Positions 1 to 11,640 of a DNA stretch of 64,000 bases are shown here, one piece after another; position 1 is the stretch's first letter; each line of letters begins with the position of its first letter. The position numbers and the translations under genes were made by a program. The stretch covers positions 5,737,001 to 5,801,000 of the forward strand of contig NC_068976.1 in the NCBI RefSeq assembly GCF_016808095.1, in the 5' to 3' direction. Under the pieces are notes generated by a model. The model was given only the letters and a program-made list of their open reading frames with translations, had not been told where the DNA came from and searched no databases. This DNA is from Vigna angularis. Lineage: Eukaryota; Streptophyta; Magnoliopsida; Fabales; Fabaceae.

Positions 1-673
1 ATATCAGAAATACACAACACAGAAGCTTCATCCCACTTTCATTGCACAGTATACAACATCAACAAAAGACATCATCAACAAAAGAGAAGTTTCGAGGAGG
101 CCGTCGAGACTGAAGGTCGTTTCGCGTGCCCCAGATCGTGACGGTACCGAAGGCGGAGGCGACTTAGTCGCTGTTGGGGGAGAAACGCGCGATGGTGGCC
201 GAGGCGGAGGCAACCCACTTGTTGTTGGGGGAGAAACGCCGATGGTGGCCGAGGCAAAGGAGATGAACTCGCGAGATTTAGGGCTTCGCGATTTAGGGCT
301 TCGCGATCTGGAGTGGTGGATGAAACCCTATTTCCGACAGAGGCAGCAGTGACGGAGGCGAGCACTGGCAGCACAAGGGTGGCGCGGCGAGCCGTTGAAG
401 TGGTAGAGGAACCCGCGACGCAGAGGTCGCGATCTGGAGCGGTGGATGAAACCCTATTTCCGGTAGAGGCAGTAGTGTCGGAGGCAGAGGCAGCAGTGAC
501 AGAGGTGAGCACTGGGAGCACAGGGTGGCGCGGCGAGCCGTGGAAGTGGTGGAGAAACCGGCGACGTAGAGGAAGAATGGAGAGCAAGAGGAAGGAGAAG
601 CTGAGGAAGGAGAAGCCGTGGAAGTGCTGATTTGACGCAAATATGTAAGTGCAGAGTGGCAGCGAAAAAAAGC
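1..673. repeat. GC-rich repeat block with direct duplications
   Basis: This stretch is far richer in G and C than its surroundings. It contains an imperfect direct duplication: the phrase beginning cgcgatctggag starts at 302 and again at 429, each followed by a copy of a phrase coding for acidic and arginine-rich residues in one frame (VDETLFP is readable twice). Open frames exist on both strands, but they overlap, are repetitive and match no family I know. I read it as internal sequence of a transposon rather than a gene; a captured gene piece cannot be excluded. Confidence 0.4.
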
Positions 674-760
674 TTTTGCTTTGGCACTGGTTAAAAGGCC
701 AGCTTGAGGTATAAAGTTTTGCTTTGGCACTGGTTAAAAGGCCAGCCCAAGGTATAAAGT
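674..760. repeat. 43-bp tandem repeat, two copies
   Basis: Two adjacent copies start at 674 and 717, each beginning ttttgctttggcactgg and containing aaaaggccagc. They sit between the GC-rich block and the hairpin array and probably belong to the same element. Confidence 0.7.
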
Positions 761-780
761 GCTGGACAACATCAACGATT

Positions 781-995
781 TCGGTTCCTGATGAACCGAT
801 GCCTTTAAGTCTAGCGTAGCAGGTAAAGTTGCAGGCATAGCAGTGATATAGGCCTCGGGTCTTAGATTAACCGATGCAATATTTTTATTCTGCCTCGGGT
901 CTTAGCTTAACCGAGGCATATATGTTAGCTTTATTTACGGTTCTGCCACCGCGCTTTTATATGCTTCGGGTTTGCTTAAACCGAAGCGTATATGT
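781..995. repeat. Array of short hairpin-forming inverted repeats
   Basis: Four imperfect palindromes lie close together. Each has an arm like gcctcgg or gcttcgg and a partner like ccgaggc or ccgaagc, with 5 to 15 bases between, at about 783-801, 866-887, 892-926 and 962-989. Iterated short motifs in both orientations are usual near the ends of CACTA-type transposons. No terminal CACTA motif was found here, so the element type is inference. Confidence 0.5.
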
Positions 996-3480
996 GTCCT
1001 TGGTTTAATATCATTTGCCCTTGTAATTTTCATATGTCATCATTATTATTTTCATGGTTTAAGTTTTTGCTTTCACCCAATGCAAACGCAAGACAAGATT
1101 GTTATGTGAGATTCCATAACGAATAGGAAATATTTTTTGAAATGGTATGACCATTCACAATTGAGTTTTGAAAGAGCTTGACTATGCATAGGTGAGTGAT
1201 TTCAATGAGCCATTAAATAGAAACCAATAGAAGTTGTTAGAGTGTATTTAGTTATGAGAGGAAATACTTGTGTTTGTGTGATATACCCTTTGTGCCTATG
1301 TCTTTCCTAAAGTGTGTAGGTGAGAGTGTATTATTTTTCCTGTTCAACCTGTTTGAGGTGAGTAGTGGGATGGAAGATGAGATGAATGTCGCATTTGTGT
1401 TGTGATAAGTGTGAGGGAACCAATTATGGAATCGATTATGCATGGTTCATGCTGCATTTAGAACTAATTCTTGGAAAGGTGGCCACATAAGGGAAAATTC
1501 TGAAAGTCCATGATGACGATGGCCACATAACGGTGGTTCTGGAATGTGATAGAGGTGACTATTGTGAGCTTTTGGGAGGAATGATAGCCTTGTGTGGAAG
1601 TTCAAATGTTGGGGTATTGGTTCTAGGGTGTTGGAACCAGTTATGTGAATGGTGTTTGGCAGGGGAATTGATTCTGGTACCAATTCTTTCAACCCATGCA
1701 TATGGAGAATTTGTTATTCTATGAATGGAATCGATTCCAATAATATTCAATGTGTTTTAAAATGCTTCTTTTGTGTTGCCTGAATTGTGTGGTGGTTAGT
1801 GGAGTTTTGGTGGACATAATTTGTGTGGTTTCAAGACATTTAAAGTGTGGTTAGGGGCACTTGTTGGAACTATCCTCGTGGAGGTATTGTTGTGGACCTA
1901 TGAGTGGTTGTTCGTGTGACTTATTTTGGTTAATCTGTGTTGGTGAGGTAAGCATGCATTACTAAGGTATAGGGTTCATATTTTGGTGATTTAAAACTCC
2001 ACCTTGGTGTGTATGTTGTGATGTAGGTAGCACATTTGTGCAAGGAGCTAAGTATGGCTTTGGTTGGTGGTGGTATCTGAGTTGTGTTGTTGTTCTCTTG
2101 GTGGTGGTGTATGTAAGAATGGGGAAAATAGGAGTTTTGGGAATAAAGTTCTAGTAAGGCTTGAGTATGTTTCTTTTAAGAGTTGATATGCCTAATAAAG
2201 TGTTGTGTGTGATTATGCTTATTAGAACATAATATGTTATTTTTTTTATGTTATTAATAAAGTGCAACACATGATTGATAGGTTGGTAATTGAGTGATTA
2301 GTGTGTGTGTGTGATATTATTAATGTGATGTGTTGGCTTGTTAATGGAAGGATTGTTTAGGATTGAATAGTCGTGGGTTCAATTTTAGGGAAAAAGGAAG
2401 TTGAGGGAAACCTTAGTTTTATTTATCATTTTGCCTAGGGGCAAAATGATCCTTTACCCTTTATTAATTAGGTGTAGAAATTAAAATATAGGGGTGTAGA
2501 AATTAAAATATAGGGGTGTAGAAAGAAAAAACATGCAAAGTTAATTAACCTAGAAATTTATTAAAAAGATATTATGTAAATATTTTAGAAGATTTGGTTG
2601 TTATTTTAAAAAGTAGTTGAAAGAAAATAAGAGATATAATTTTGGTGGGTTTAGATATTCGAAAGAAATTATTATTATTAGATATTGTAGATTTTTTGAA
2701 TGATATAATGAGATATTATTATACATAATTAGATATTATGCCTAGATAATAATAAAATATATATGATTGATAGACCCATTATAATAAATTAGAATAAAAT
2801 GTATTATTATAAGTGAGAAAATATTAGAGATAGAGTTGGGTTGATTTATAAATATTAAGATATAGAGAAAGGGGTGATTTTGTGTTTAGAAACCCTAGAA
2901 ACTCTAAATCAAAGAGAGAAAGCAGAGGTAGAGAGAGTGACAAGAAACTCTTAGTGCAAAAGAACATAGATGGTGTTTTGGAGTTGTAGATAAAGTCTTA
3001 GAATTGGCCAAGGTATGGAGAAGCTTACCTTTGTTTGTTTGTGGTTGTATGTTACATGTGTTATTGATTATCTTGATTGATAATCCTTGTTTTGATACAT
3101 GTGTATATGATTATGATTATTTGTGGTTATTGTTGGGTAAGAGTTTGTGTATGCATGGGCATAGGGTTTATGTAATATTTGTGATGAATTTTTCCTATGA
3201 ATGTATCATGTGTGTTTTGTTGGGTTATCCCAATAGAGGGTTTGATGCTAAGGGAGAACAAAGTTATGATGTTTGAGGGTTTCCAAGCAAAGATATGTTG
3301 TAAGGATGTGGTAATAATCATATGTAGTATAATTGGGTTTATTAGGGGCATAACATGTCAATGATTGGATTTGGATGATTCAAGTGATGTATTATATGTG
3401 TTTGAGTATGTTTACATGGGTATGTGATGCTTGAATGCACATATGATGTGTTAAGTATGCTTCCACGTGATATAGGATTG
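996..3480. other. Gene-free AT-rich stretch
   Basis: No open frame here resembles a protein family. Short motifs such as aatcgatta recur (for example 1429-1437 and 1728-1736), as in the repeats further right. At 2885-2990 a purine-rich gagaga stretch follows aaaccctag, which resembles the untranslated region of LTR elements. I see no splice-compatible gene. Confidence 0.4.
2471..2526. repeat. 22-bp tandem repeat, about 2.5 copies
   Basis: The unit beginning ggtgtagaaattaaaatata starts at 2471, 2493 and 2515, the last copy being partial. Confidence 0.75.
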
Positions 3481-5205
3481 ATGTATGTATGTTTGAATGC
3501 TTGAATCATGTCCAAAATGTGTTTCGATTTGGCAATAATCGATTATCATTAATGATAATTGTTGGATGGTTCGACAAGTGCACCGAATCGTTTCAAGTAA
3601 TAAACCATGGTAAAACCAGATATCGTTTTCCCAAAAGACTGGTAATACTAGAGAATTGTGTGATTAACAACTCATCTAGACTACAGAACATAACATCCAT
3701 TTACAAGCATGTGCAAGAAGATAAATTTACACATAATTACATGGTTGGACTTTGGTGTTTGAAGGTACTTAGAAATGGAATATATTAGAAATGGTATGAA
3801 ATGACATTGCTAAGGTTAGGTTTCACCTATTTCACTCTTGTGTATACACAATCTCATCTCCTCTCCATCAATTAACTAAAGTCAATCCACAAAAACACTT
3901 TAGCCCTAATCCCTTAGGTGAAAGAGCCTAGGTTTTCCCTATTGTACTCCAATCCCTTGGAAAATCAAACAAGCAAACCCACATTAAAGAGCTAGGATCT
4001 TAAGACAACATGTGGATCATCCTCCATCCGTAGAATCAATGACCACAAGGACTCTTGTTTCAGTTCTAGGTTTCATCTTACGTCCCCATAACCCATGAAA
4101 CCCCAAAATCAAGTAATTAACATTATTACATGCAAGGTTTAAGATCGGAAACAAGAATACTAGCAATTGATAGAAAAGACATACATATAATCAAACCATT
4201 CAACAAATCCGCGAGAATTCAAAGGCTACATCTATCCCCAACAAGATGGGTTTGGCTCTCCATTTCCATGGAGAGCCTTTGAGCTTACAAAATGGCCATG
4301 GAAGAAGATGAAGAACTAAAGAGTAAAAAGGGAGTGTTTCCACGACCCCTAGCAACCCTCCAAGCTCTCCTTTGAGTGAGATGCACCTCCAAAGAACCAA
4401 AGACCCCTTTTCCTTTGCGTTTTAGGTCTAAATAGACCCATTTTTTCCACATCAGCATTGTCACCGCTCAAGCGGTAGCCCAGCAGCAGCCTAGCGGTAT
4501 CATTCCAAAGAGTACGCTCAGCTGCCGCCCAGCGGCATCCCAACGACAACATTCCAAAACTCTCCTTTTTTGTTGTTTTGCTTGCTTTTGTGGCTGGTTA
4601 AGCTCTATACTTTGTTAGAGGTTCTTCTAAGCATTGTATTAGCTACAAAATAAGGGGATTAATGATGAAATTACATCAATGTAGCCTAAAACACACTTAT
4701 TAAGAAAACAAGACAAAAGAAGAGGATTAAGCAAGTTACAAGCTAGAAAGGAGTTGATTTTGCTACTAAAATGATGCTTGGATAATGGTGAGAATTAGCA
4801 TTATCAATAATCAGTTATTTGTGTAATTTTTCTGAGTTTGGTTTAGGGAATAATCAATTATCTAGGATGATAATCGATTATCCCTTCTTGCGTGATTTTT
4901 CTTGGTAAATTTCATTGAGATAATCGATTATCTTAAGTGATAATAGATTATCACAGTACATTCTTGTGAAAAATGGCGAATTTGATGAAGAATGGACATG
5001 GAGCAAGCTTGAGGAGTTGTGGAACGTGATGATAATTAGATATTAAGGTTATTGGTTATGTTTAAGCTCAGGTTTGACTTGTGGTTGAGATTGGAGCATA
5101 AATGGAAGAAGAATGCACAAGAGTGTGTGTGGTTAATAAGCATAAGTCATGTGAGATTAGTTTACTTGTTATAGCTAGTAAATCTTGGTTTTATCTACGA
5201 GTAGG
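3481..5205. repeat. LTR-retroelement-like noncoding repeat with palindromic ATCGAT motifs
   Basis: No gene is visible. Phrases such as acaagtgcaccgaatcg (about 3576) and the gctcaagcggtagccc type block at 4467-4550 look like the noncoding part of legume gypsy LTRs. The palindrome gataatcgattatc or close variants recur around 3537, 4868-4885, 4919-4932 and 4939-4952. Family assignment is from general resemblance only. Confidence 0.35.
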
Positions 5206-5345
5206 TGCTCCCTTTGGCATTGGTTGTCGAAAAGGGAGGGATATCCCCTTTGGCATTAGTTGTTGAAAAGGGGGTGACTCTCTTTGGCATTGGTTGATGA
5301 AAAGAGAATGTTATTCCCTTTGGCAAATAGTTGAAGAAAAGATAT
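5206..5345. repeat. Tandem hairpin minisatellite, about four units of 45-50 bp
   Basis: Units begin with ccctttggcatt or ctctttggcatt (about 5211, 5257, 5280 and 5318) and most close with a complementary gaaaaggg or gaaaagag phrase, so a unit can fold on itself. No coding potential. Confidence 0.6.
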
Positions 5346-5849
5346 TGGTGTTCGAGTGTTGAATCTTCTTCGGTGAGAAGGATAAATGTTCTGCCTTGTG
5401 TGATAAGGCAATAGGTCTGAAGTCAGAAGACGGATGATTCGAGTGTATCTGTATGAGGAAGCTATAGATGGGGCTGTAGGAGCGGCTACAGTCAGTTGAG
5501 GTAGGGTACAAGAGTGTGACTAAGTCTTGTCATGATGAAGTTCATGGTTTAGTGATGGTCATGTTGTGATTCACGGTTGGGATAGTCATGATAGTGGTGT
5601 ATCTATGATGGTAATCATGGCATTTGAGATGCTTCAGGTGATGTTATATGATAGCGGTGTTACTATAATAGTTATAGTAAGTAGTTAACATAGGTGTTAA
5701 TGAGTGGATAAACCAAGGGTCTATGTATGAGATGTTAGTGATAAAATCAATGGTTAAAGATCAAGGATCGATGATCGAGGATTGAAGATCGAGTAATTCG
5801 TGGTGATTGAATTGTTATGTTAGAGGATTAGGAATTCCTTTTGTAGAAA

Positions 5850-6757
5850 TATTAATGCCAATATCTCAAGCCAAGAGGGGGGATGAATTAGATTTTGCTT
5901 TCAAAAATAGTACTTTTAAAAAGTTTTGCAAAATCTTTAAGTTTTCTTGAAATCAATATGACAAGTATATGAATCAACAATAAAAGAGAAGAAAAAGATC
6001 AACTCAAAAATTTATATTGGTTCGGTCAAGCTTACATCCAGAGATATCCCCTCTTAATGCACTCTCCTTTCCCACTCAATATTACTTATAGTACAAGATG
6101 TGAACACCTCACAATCTCATAAACCCATAAAGCAATCCCAACTTTCTGTACACCTTGAGAGTAATCCCAACTCTCAATGCAGAACACTCAAGTTCTCCTC
6201 CTGGCTAATAGCAACAGGAACACAATCCTCTTGATTATAATGTGGACACTAATCCTCAAAGAATACACCAGAAGTGCAGAATTGATCATCAATGTATCAA
6301 CTCAACTTTCTTGCAAGAATCTTTATGAATTTCCCAAAAGAATGATCTTGATTCTCTAAGAAGTCTTAGGACGCTCCTGCAATTAATACTCAACAAACTA
6401 GTTAGTTATGAAAGTGTAAGTTCGTATAATTTTATTGAATCAGCCCGCAAGACGTCTATTTATAGGATTTTCTAATCCTAACGCAATTTAATCGATTATG
6501 CTTTTAATATAATCTGTTAAGTTTTTCTTTCTACTTTAACAGTTTTACATCTGTTTCAGATTAACAAATTAAATGGTGCATGCAATCGATTATATAAATC
6601 ACACAAGCCAACAACAAACAAATATGATCGTTATAGGCAGTTATGGCTTTTAATGAAAATGATTTTCACAAGACAATCAATTTAACCAATTAAGAAACTT
6701 ATGTAATCGGTTAAGTTCCATACTAAAGCAATTTATCAAATCATTTTCCATTCCAAA
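5850..6757. repeat. LTR-type repeat remnant
   Basis: The phrase caagccaagaggggggatga (5869-5888) and ttggttcggtcaagctt (about 6018-6034) are of a kind often met in LTRs of legume copia (Sirevirus-like) elements. The 60-residue open frame at 6177-6359 has no recognisable content. Boundaries are not visible. Confidence 0.35.
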
Positions 6758-7235
6758 CACATCAATGCACTTAGCAAACACATGTTGGCATAACATCGTG
6801 TTTTAATCAATTGTACAAATAATGTAATCAATTATTTCACAGTTGTTTTGCCTTAGTTAAACATATACTAAAATCTGAAGAAATTTAACATATTATATAA
6901 ACAGTTTAATTGATTATTTCTTCCAGATATACAAAGTGCAATATGTTTTAACTTATGATTCATTTAAACATATACTGAAATCTGAAGAAATTTAACATAT
7001 TATATAAACAATTTAATTGATTATTTCTTCCAGATATACAAAGTGCAATATGTTTTAACTTATGATTCATTTCCATATAATGAATTCATATACCAATAAT
7101 TTCCAGAACAAACACAATAAAGATCAAACAATTGTTATGTCATTTGTTGTGCAAAAAACTATAAAACATTTATTTTGTTCATCATAAAAAACACATGTGA
7201 GATGGATTTTGCTAGATATAGCTCCCCCTATCAAC
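6758..7235 (+). repeat. Left arm of a large inverted repeat
   Basis: This arm reappears in reverse complement at 9421-9713. Matching landmarks are cacatcaatgcacttagc near 6758, aatcaattatttcac near 6825, cagatatacaaagtgcaata near 6924 and 7027, and gctccccctatcaac at 7221-7235. The left arm is longer because it carries a 107-bp tandem duplication. The two arms may be opposed LTR copies. Confidence 0.75.
6857..7070. repeat. 107-bp tandem duplication
   Basis: Two adjacent copies start at 6857 and 6964 with ttaaacatatact and run through the cagatatacaaagtgcaata landmark. The right arm at 9421-9713 has one copy only, so the duplication arose in the left arm or was lost in the right. Confidence 0.8.
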
Positions 7236-8344
7236 AATTTTCCCTTTTTTTTATGATACACAACAAGAAATGTGTTTTTCAGTTACTCTTCCCCTTTGGA
7301 CATTAGCAAAAAATGGTAGAATAAGTAACATGGAAATAAAGTGCTAAAAGAGACATCAAATGAAATCCTTACAGACCATTGAAGAATGTAATGCTCCCCC
7401 TATCATTAAGCAATGTAGCACTTAACCAGAATGAGCAGTATAAGATTAATCACAGTGTGAGAATCAAAGCTCACTTGATCATATTAAGACCAATATAACA
7501 GGCTATAACAATATACAAATAAAAGTATTTATACTGAATTTCAAATGAATATAACATGTGATATCATGTACAATTGTTAATACTCAATATGATTTATGCA
7601 AATGAGATGAAGCATAGAGTATTATAGTAGTAGAAATGTATGATATAAGTTAATTCAGCATCAAAAGATATGAACAAATGTTTAAGAATATCTGTAACAA
7701 TGATGCTTTTTTCATAATGAAGCATATTTAATGACTTTCAAAACATTTTTTTATCAATATGCAACATATGACATGTATGAAATGCTCAACATTTATATAA
7801 GAACATTTAAAACATGTTTAGCAATGAAAATCAGCAGTTATAAGCATGTAAACCAATTTTGTACCACTTAATCAATTACATTATGTATGTAACAGATTAA
7901 GATAAGATAACTGTAGTTAGAAATATTTAACAGATTATAAATTCGTTTAATTTGTTAAATTGCGCAAGTATGATCAGATTCATATCTTTTGATCATTTAA
8001 CTTGTGACATGATCATCAAGATAAGAACAATAATTGTGTTTTGTTAAGCCACAATAATTGAAGATGAGGGCACACCAATACAAACCAAGAACGGACAATG
8101 GAAGATGAGGCGCCATTGTACGAGACGAAAGGGACGAAGGTGCGTGATGAGAAGTGACTACATGATACAAAAGGGACGACAATGCAATTATGTAGACGAC
8201 GACACTTTACAAAGGGGAGACGGTGACGTCATTATGTTAGGACAAACTGAATGATGAGAACTGTGTTAGAAAACTTGAGAATGGAAGACTAAGAGGAAGA
8301 TTCAACATGGACTGATTGTGAAACGTGAGAGTACTAAAAATTAG
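7236..8344. other. Gene-free spacer between inverted arms
   Basis: AT-rich, with no credible open frame. The short minus-strand frame at 7997-8182 has low-complexity content. Scattered variants of the taatcgatta motif occur at 7866-7960. Confidence 0.4.
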
Positions 8345-8647
8345 GGATTTAAATATACTATGACAGGTTTAGAACTAACGTCATGGTAAATTCTTACTAT
8401 GGCAAGTATTCTTAAAACTAACATAATAAGTTTTCAACATAGTTACATATGTGTTACCGCACCTCAGTTACTATGACAATTACACCTGTCATAATAAGTT
8501 TTTCCTCTTCACTTATTATGTCAAATTTCCTTTTACAAGTCATAATAATTGTTATTTTTATTATGAAAATATCATCTATTCACTTATTATGACAGATGGA
8601 CTACATTAGTCATAATAAGTCGTCATTGATTCCTTTTTCAACTAGTA
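8345..8647. repeat. Cluster of acttattatgaca motifs, CACTA-like subterminal region
   Basis: A 13-bp motif, acttattatgaca or its complement, occurs about six times in both orientations, near 8411, 8489, 8514, 8537, 8581 and 8608. Iterated motifs in both orientations next to an element end are typical of CACTA transposons, where they bind the accessory protein. The sequence closes at 8630-8647 with ctttttcaactagta, a plausible but imperfect terminus. No matching opposite end or transposase was found. Confidence 0.4.
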
Positions 8648-8954
8648 TCCCTTTAGAATCAAATTTAAATCTATTATATGAGAACAAAATCATTTAAATT
8701 TCTTAACAAAGTCATCAAAATTTATAAAAGATAAAAATTTAGAATAACTGTTGTCAAAAATTTTCATACTCATACAACTCATTATGTACATAATATATAT
8801 ATAATAACATAAAAAAAAGGCAAAGTTTAATTATCCTATCCATTTATAATCCATTTAACTCAAATTATCATAAATAACCAAATGCTAAAGCACACCAAAT
8901 TTGAACTTACCTCTTGAAGACTTATAGATAAAGTTGTAAAGAAAGGGAACCTAC

Positions 8955-9420
8955 ACTATAACACCCTAAATTTCAAGGTGTCACGGTTATTCAAAAACCG
9001 ATAAAATTCAAAATATTATCATAGCGCGAAAACGTATTTTCAAAAACCTTAACCTTTAAACAACATAATGTATTCAAAACATAATAGTTCCAAGAAAATT
9101 TGTTCAATAGAAATAACGAAGGAAATAAAACAACTTCAATTACATTGTCTTAAAATTCAAATGCAATAACTTTGAATAAAACCCCAAGTTTGTCCCCCGT
9201 CATCTCTCAGATCTATCATGCCTCAACATCATTTGCAACATCATCTGCTCACATATAACGCAATATACGATCATCCTTGATAATTTCATTCACAAACACA
9301 CAACACAAACACGTATGAGGTAAGTTATCGATAAAACAATCATATATAATAATAATATATAATATACTGATTATATAAACAATAATCAAACACCCCATAC
9401 ATAGTAGTAATAACAAAGGT
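8955..9420. repeat. Retroelement-like repeat beginning taacaccctaaatttcaagg
   Basis: The opening phrase at about 8958 and the following ggtgtcacggttattcaaa resemble the start of a common class of legume gypsy LTRs. No coding sequence is present; boundaries are unclear. Confidence 0.3.
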
Positions 9421-9713
9421 GTTGATAGGGGGAGCTATATCTAGCAAAACCCATCTCACATATGTGTTTGTGCTTGAAATGATTGGTATATGAATTCATT
9501 ATATTGAAATGAATCATAAGTTGAAACATATTGCACTTTGTATATCTGGAAGAAATAATCGATTAAACTGTTTATATAATATGTTAGATTTCTTCATATT
9601 TCAGTAATGCTTAACAGGGGCAAAACAATTATGAAATAATTGATTACATTAGTTGTATAATCGATTAAAACACGATGTTTACCAACATGTGTTTGCTAAG
9701 TGCATTGATGTGT
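9421..9713 (-). repeat. Right arm of the large inverted repeat
   Basis: Reverse-complement partner of 6758-7235, with a single copy of the segment that is duplicated in the left arm. About 2.2 kb separates the arms. Confidence 0.75.
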
Positions 9714-10599
9714 GCCCTTGTTGATTGCCAACTTGCAATAATTAAAAGAAAAATGTCCATGTTACTGAGACAAATAACCTAATTTGTCGAAACTCTTCAT
9801 TTCAATATACAATAGTGCACCTTTCCAAGTTCTTAATCACAATGAACAATCATAATCATAACTTATTCAGACGGTTATGACTTCCTTTGTTCACACCCAT
9901 TACATACAAGATGTGTTATATCCATGTTTTCATAATAGGTTTAATCATTTTGGAGGTCCCTATTTGTGCAGATTCGTCTCAAATACGTCCTCATATTTTA
10001 ATTGATCTCAATTAGGTCCCTCTTTTTGTAAAATTGACTCAATTAAAACCTTGTCGGTAATTGGATTGGATGGCGTTAAAATTTATGTGTCTTGGCTTGC
10101 TGACTGTGCAACTTTTAATGACGTGGTACAATGTGGCTTACTGACTGGACGACGTCAAAAAACGGCACGACGTCATTTTTTCTTTCTTCACCTCCAATTC
10201 TTATTGGGCCTCTGGTGTGCTACCTTCCCCTCGTTGCCTCCAAACCGCCACAATGCCAGCCCCCTTCCCCGATCTCCAACCTGTCCTCAATTTTTCCCAC
10301 CTCTGATAGAAGAAGTTTAATCACAGCACAAAATCATACTCCATTTTCGTTTGCTTGGGAAATATTTTCTATATTTAACAATGTTTAAGTTTAGTTCGAT
10401 AAATAAAATTAGAGAGCGGGAGATAAAAAAAAGTAGTCTTATACTGGGAAAATTTCTGATTTCTCTCCATGCACACAATATTTAGGTCAATGAGGGAAAT
10501 AATAATTCAATGAGTCTAATGGGAGAAATAAAAGCCGAAAATGTGGCCCACTACTTCTGGAAAATTTTTGAGTTTATGTGATTATGTGAAAGACAATTA

Positions 10600-10706
10600 T
10601 AGGAGGATATGGCACCAGACAGACACAAGTTTCACATGGAGAGCCACGAGAGGATGCAATTAGAGTGGTAAACATGTTTGTAGGGTAACTCACGCGCCTC
10701 CGACAT
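10600..10706 (-). pseudogene. RING-H2 finger fragment (RING-DUF1117 ligase-like), broken
   Basis: Read on the minus strand, this piece gives EARELPYKHVYHSNCILSWL, followed in the DNA by a recognisable remnant of the CPVCRHELP end of the finger. This is the second half of a RING-H2 domain of the RDUF1/RDUF2 type of E3 ubiquitin ligase. The cysteine expected in LPCKH is tyrosine, removing a zinc ligand. A TGA stands after WLSM where family members have arginine, and a frameshift follows. It cannot make a working RING. It probably comes from the same donor gene as the fragment at 11305-11640. Confidence 0.75.
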
Positions 10707-11001
10707 CTTGAATCGCCAATTTAAGGATACTTGCATGGCTATGGTACCTTATGAACTGAACATTAAGCAGAAATGCCAACAAGAAACACACCAATATGGA
10801 AAAGAACTTCATGGACAAACCAAGGTCACTCTTGTACCCAAAAACCTCAAACACCACAGTTTCCTTCTCATGCCCACTGCTCATCAACACAACAATCAGG
10901 GAACTCAACATTATAGCTGTGGAAGCCAAAAAGGTCGATGCCATTATGTTGTTCTTCAATGATTTCACTACTAGAACCCCATTCTTTGATACATCCTTCA
11001 C
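10707..11001 (-). pseudogene. DUF599 family fragment, second-exon part
   Basis: The minus-strand frame reads DVSKNGVLVVKSLKNNIMAS and continues through two hydrophobic segments (about residues 20-42 and 63-84) to ILKLAI. This is the body of the plant DUF599 membrane-protein family, of unknown function, where NGVLVVQTLRN-type phrases precede the transmembrane helices. The upstream boundary is a legitimate intron acceptor (gtgtgaag then GAT), pairing with the exon-1 piece at 11236-11290. The open frame ends within the fusion to the RING piece. It is part of Pack-MULE 1 and not a complete gene. Confidence 0.75.
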
Positions 11002-11235
11002 ACAGTATCATCCAAAATCAATGAATTTTAAGGGAAAATTATTGATTTTTACAGTAATTACTTTAAAAATTATAGCAAAAGACTTTCTATCCATGACCTA
11101 TACATCAAATAAGAAGAAGCAGGTTTGTGTGAGATTCAAGGTATATTTGTTTGAACCCAAAAACATAATTTTTGAAATTAGGCAAAACCCAAGAATCAAA
11201 ACCGAAACTTTTGAGCACCCATCTGCACATACCTC
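11002..11235 (-). other. Captured DUF599 intron
   Basis: Between the two DUF599 exon pieces lies AT-rich sequence that, on the minus strand, starts with gtatgtg directly after MME codons and ends at the acceptor before DVSKNG. An intact-looking intron implies capture from genomic DNA rather than from messenger RNA. Confidence 0.65.
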
Positions 11236-11290
11236 CATCATGGCCTGGACCCAGACACGACAATTGATTCCATTAACACCAGGGTAAATA
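11236..11290 (-). pseudogene. DUF599 family fragment, first-exon part
   Basis: On the minus strand this reads VNGINCRVWVQAMME and then the donor gtatgtg. WVQAMM-type phrases precede the KNGVLVVQ phrase in DUF599 proteins, so the two pieces are adjacent exons of one donor gene. The rest of exon 1 is missing. Confidence 0.65.
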
Positions 11291-11304
11291 TGTTTGCATA
11301 TTTA

Positions 11305-11640
11305 ACACCCCCTTTAACTCATGGCGGCACACCGTTCGTCTCAATCTGCGTGAACTGCTCGAGTAGGCGGTCGAAGCCTACTTGAGGAGGAACTCCGACA
11401 TGGTGGGCGGGAGCGGACGGCTAGTGCCATCGTCGTCGTTATAAAAGAGCTCAAAGGTGATGGAGCCTTCGTGTTTGATGGCGGAGTCATCGATGGATCC
11501 CCAGAGAATGATGACGGGGTTAAAGGGGGAGAGATTGCCAGCAACGGCGAAATCCCTATCGGCGGAGCAAAAGATGGTCGTCGGGGAAAGAGTTGAGATG
11601 GTGGCCTCGCCGCGAAGCTCTTCGACGAAAATAAATTAAT
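11305..11640 (-). pseudogene. RING-DUF1117 ligase fragment upstream of the finger, frameshifted
   Basis: The minus strand reads SPFNPVIILWGSIDDSA, then ITFELFYNDDDGTSRPLPPT and MSEFLL. After a TAG and a frameshift it continues as FDRLLEQFTQIE. The phrases FNPVIVL, FELYYDDG, RPLPPTMSEFLL and GFDRLLEQL are the linker before the RING finger in RDUF-type E3 ligases. The GC-rich codon use contrasts with the AT-rich flanks. The finger half lies at 10600-10706, with DUF599 sequence between them, so the order within the element is ligase linker, DUF599 exons, ligase finger. Confidence 0.7.

Noticed and set aside
10051..10388. Overlapping plus-strand open frames inside Pack-MULE 1
   Set aside because: They begin within the terminal repeat, overlap in two frames and resemble no family; recognisable gene content is on the other strand.
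10708..11287. Plus-strand open frames of 84 and 163 codons
   Set aside because: They are the antisense of the DUF599 pieces and intron, which carry clear family phrases on the minus strand.
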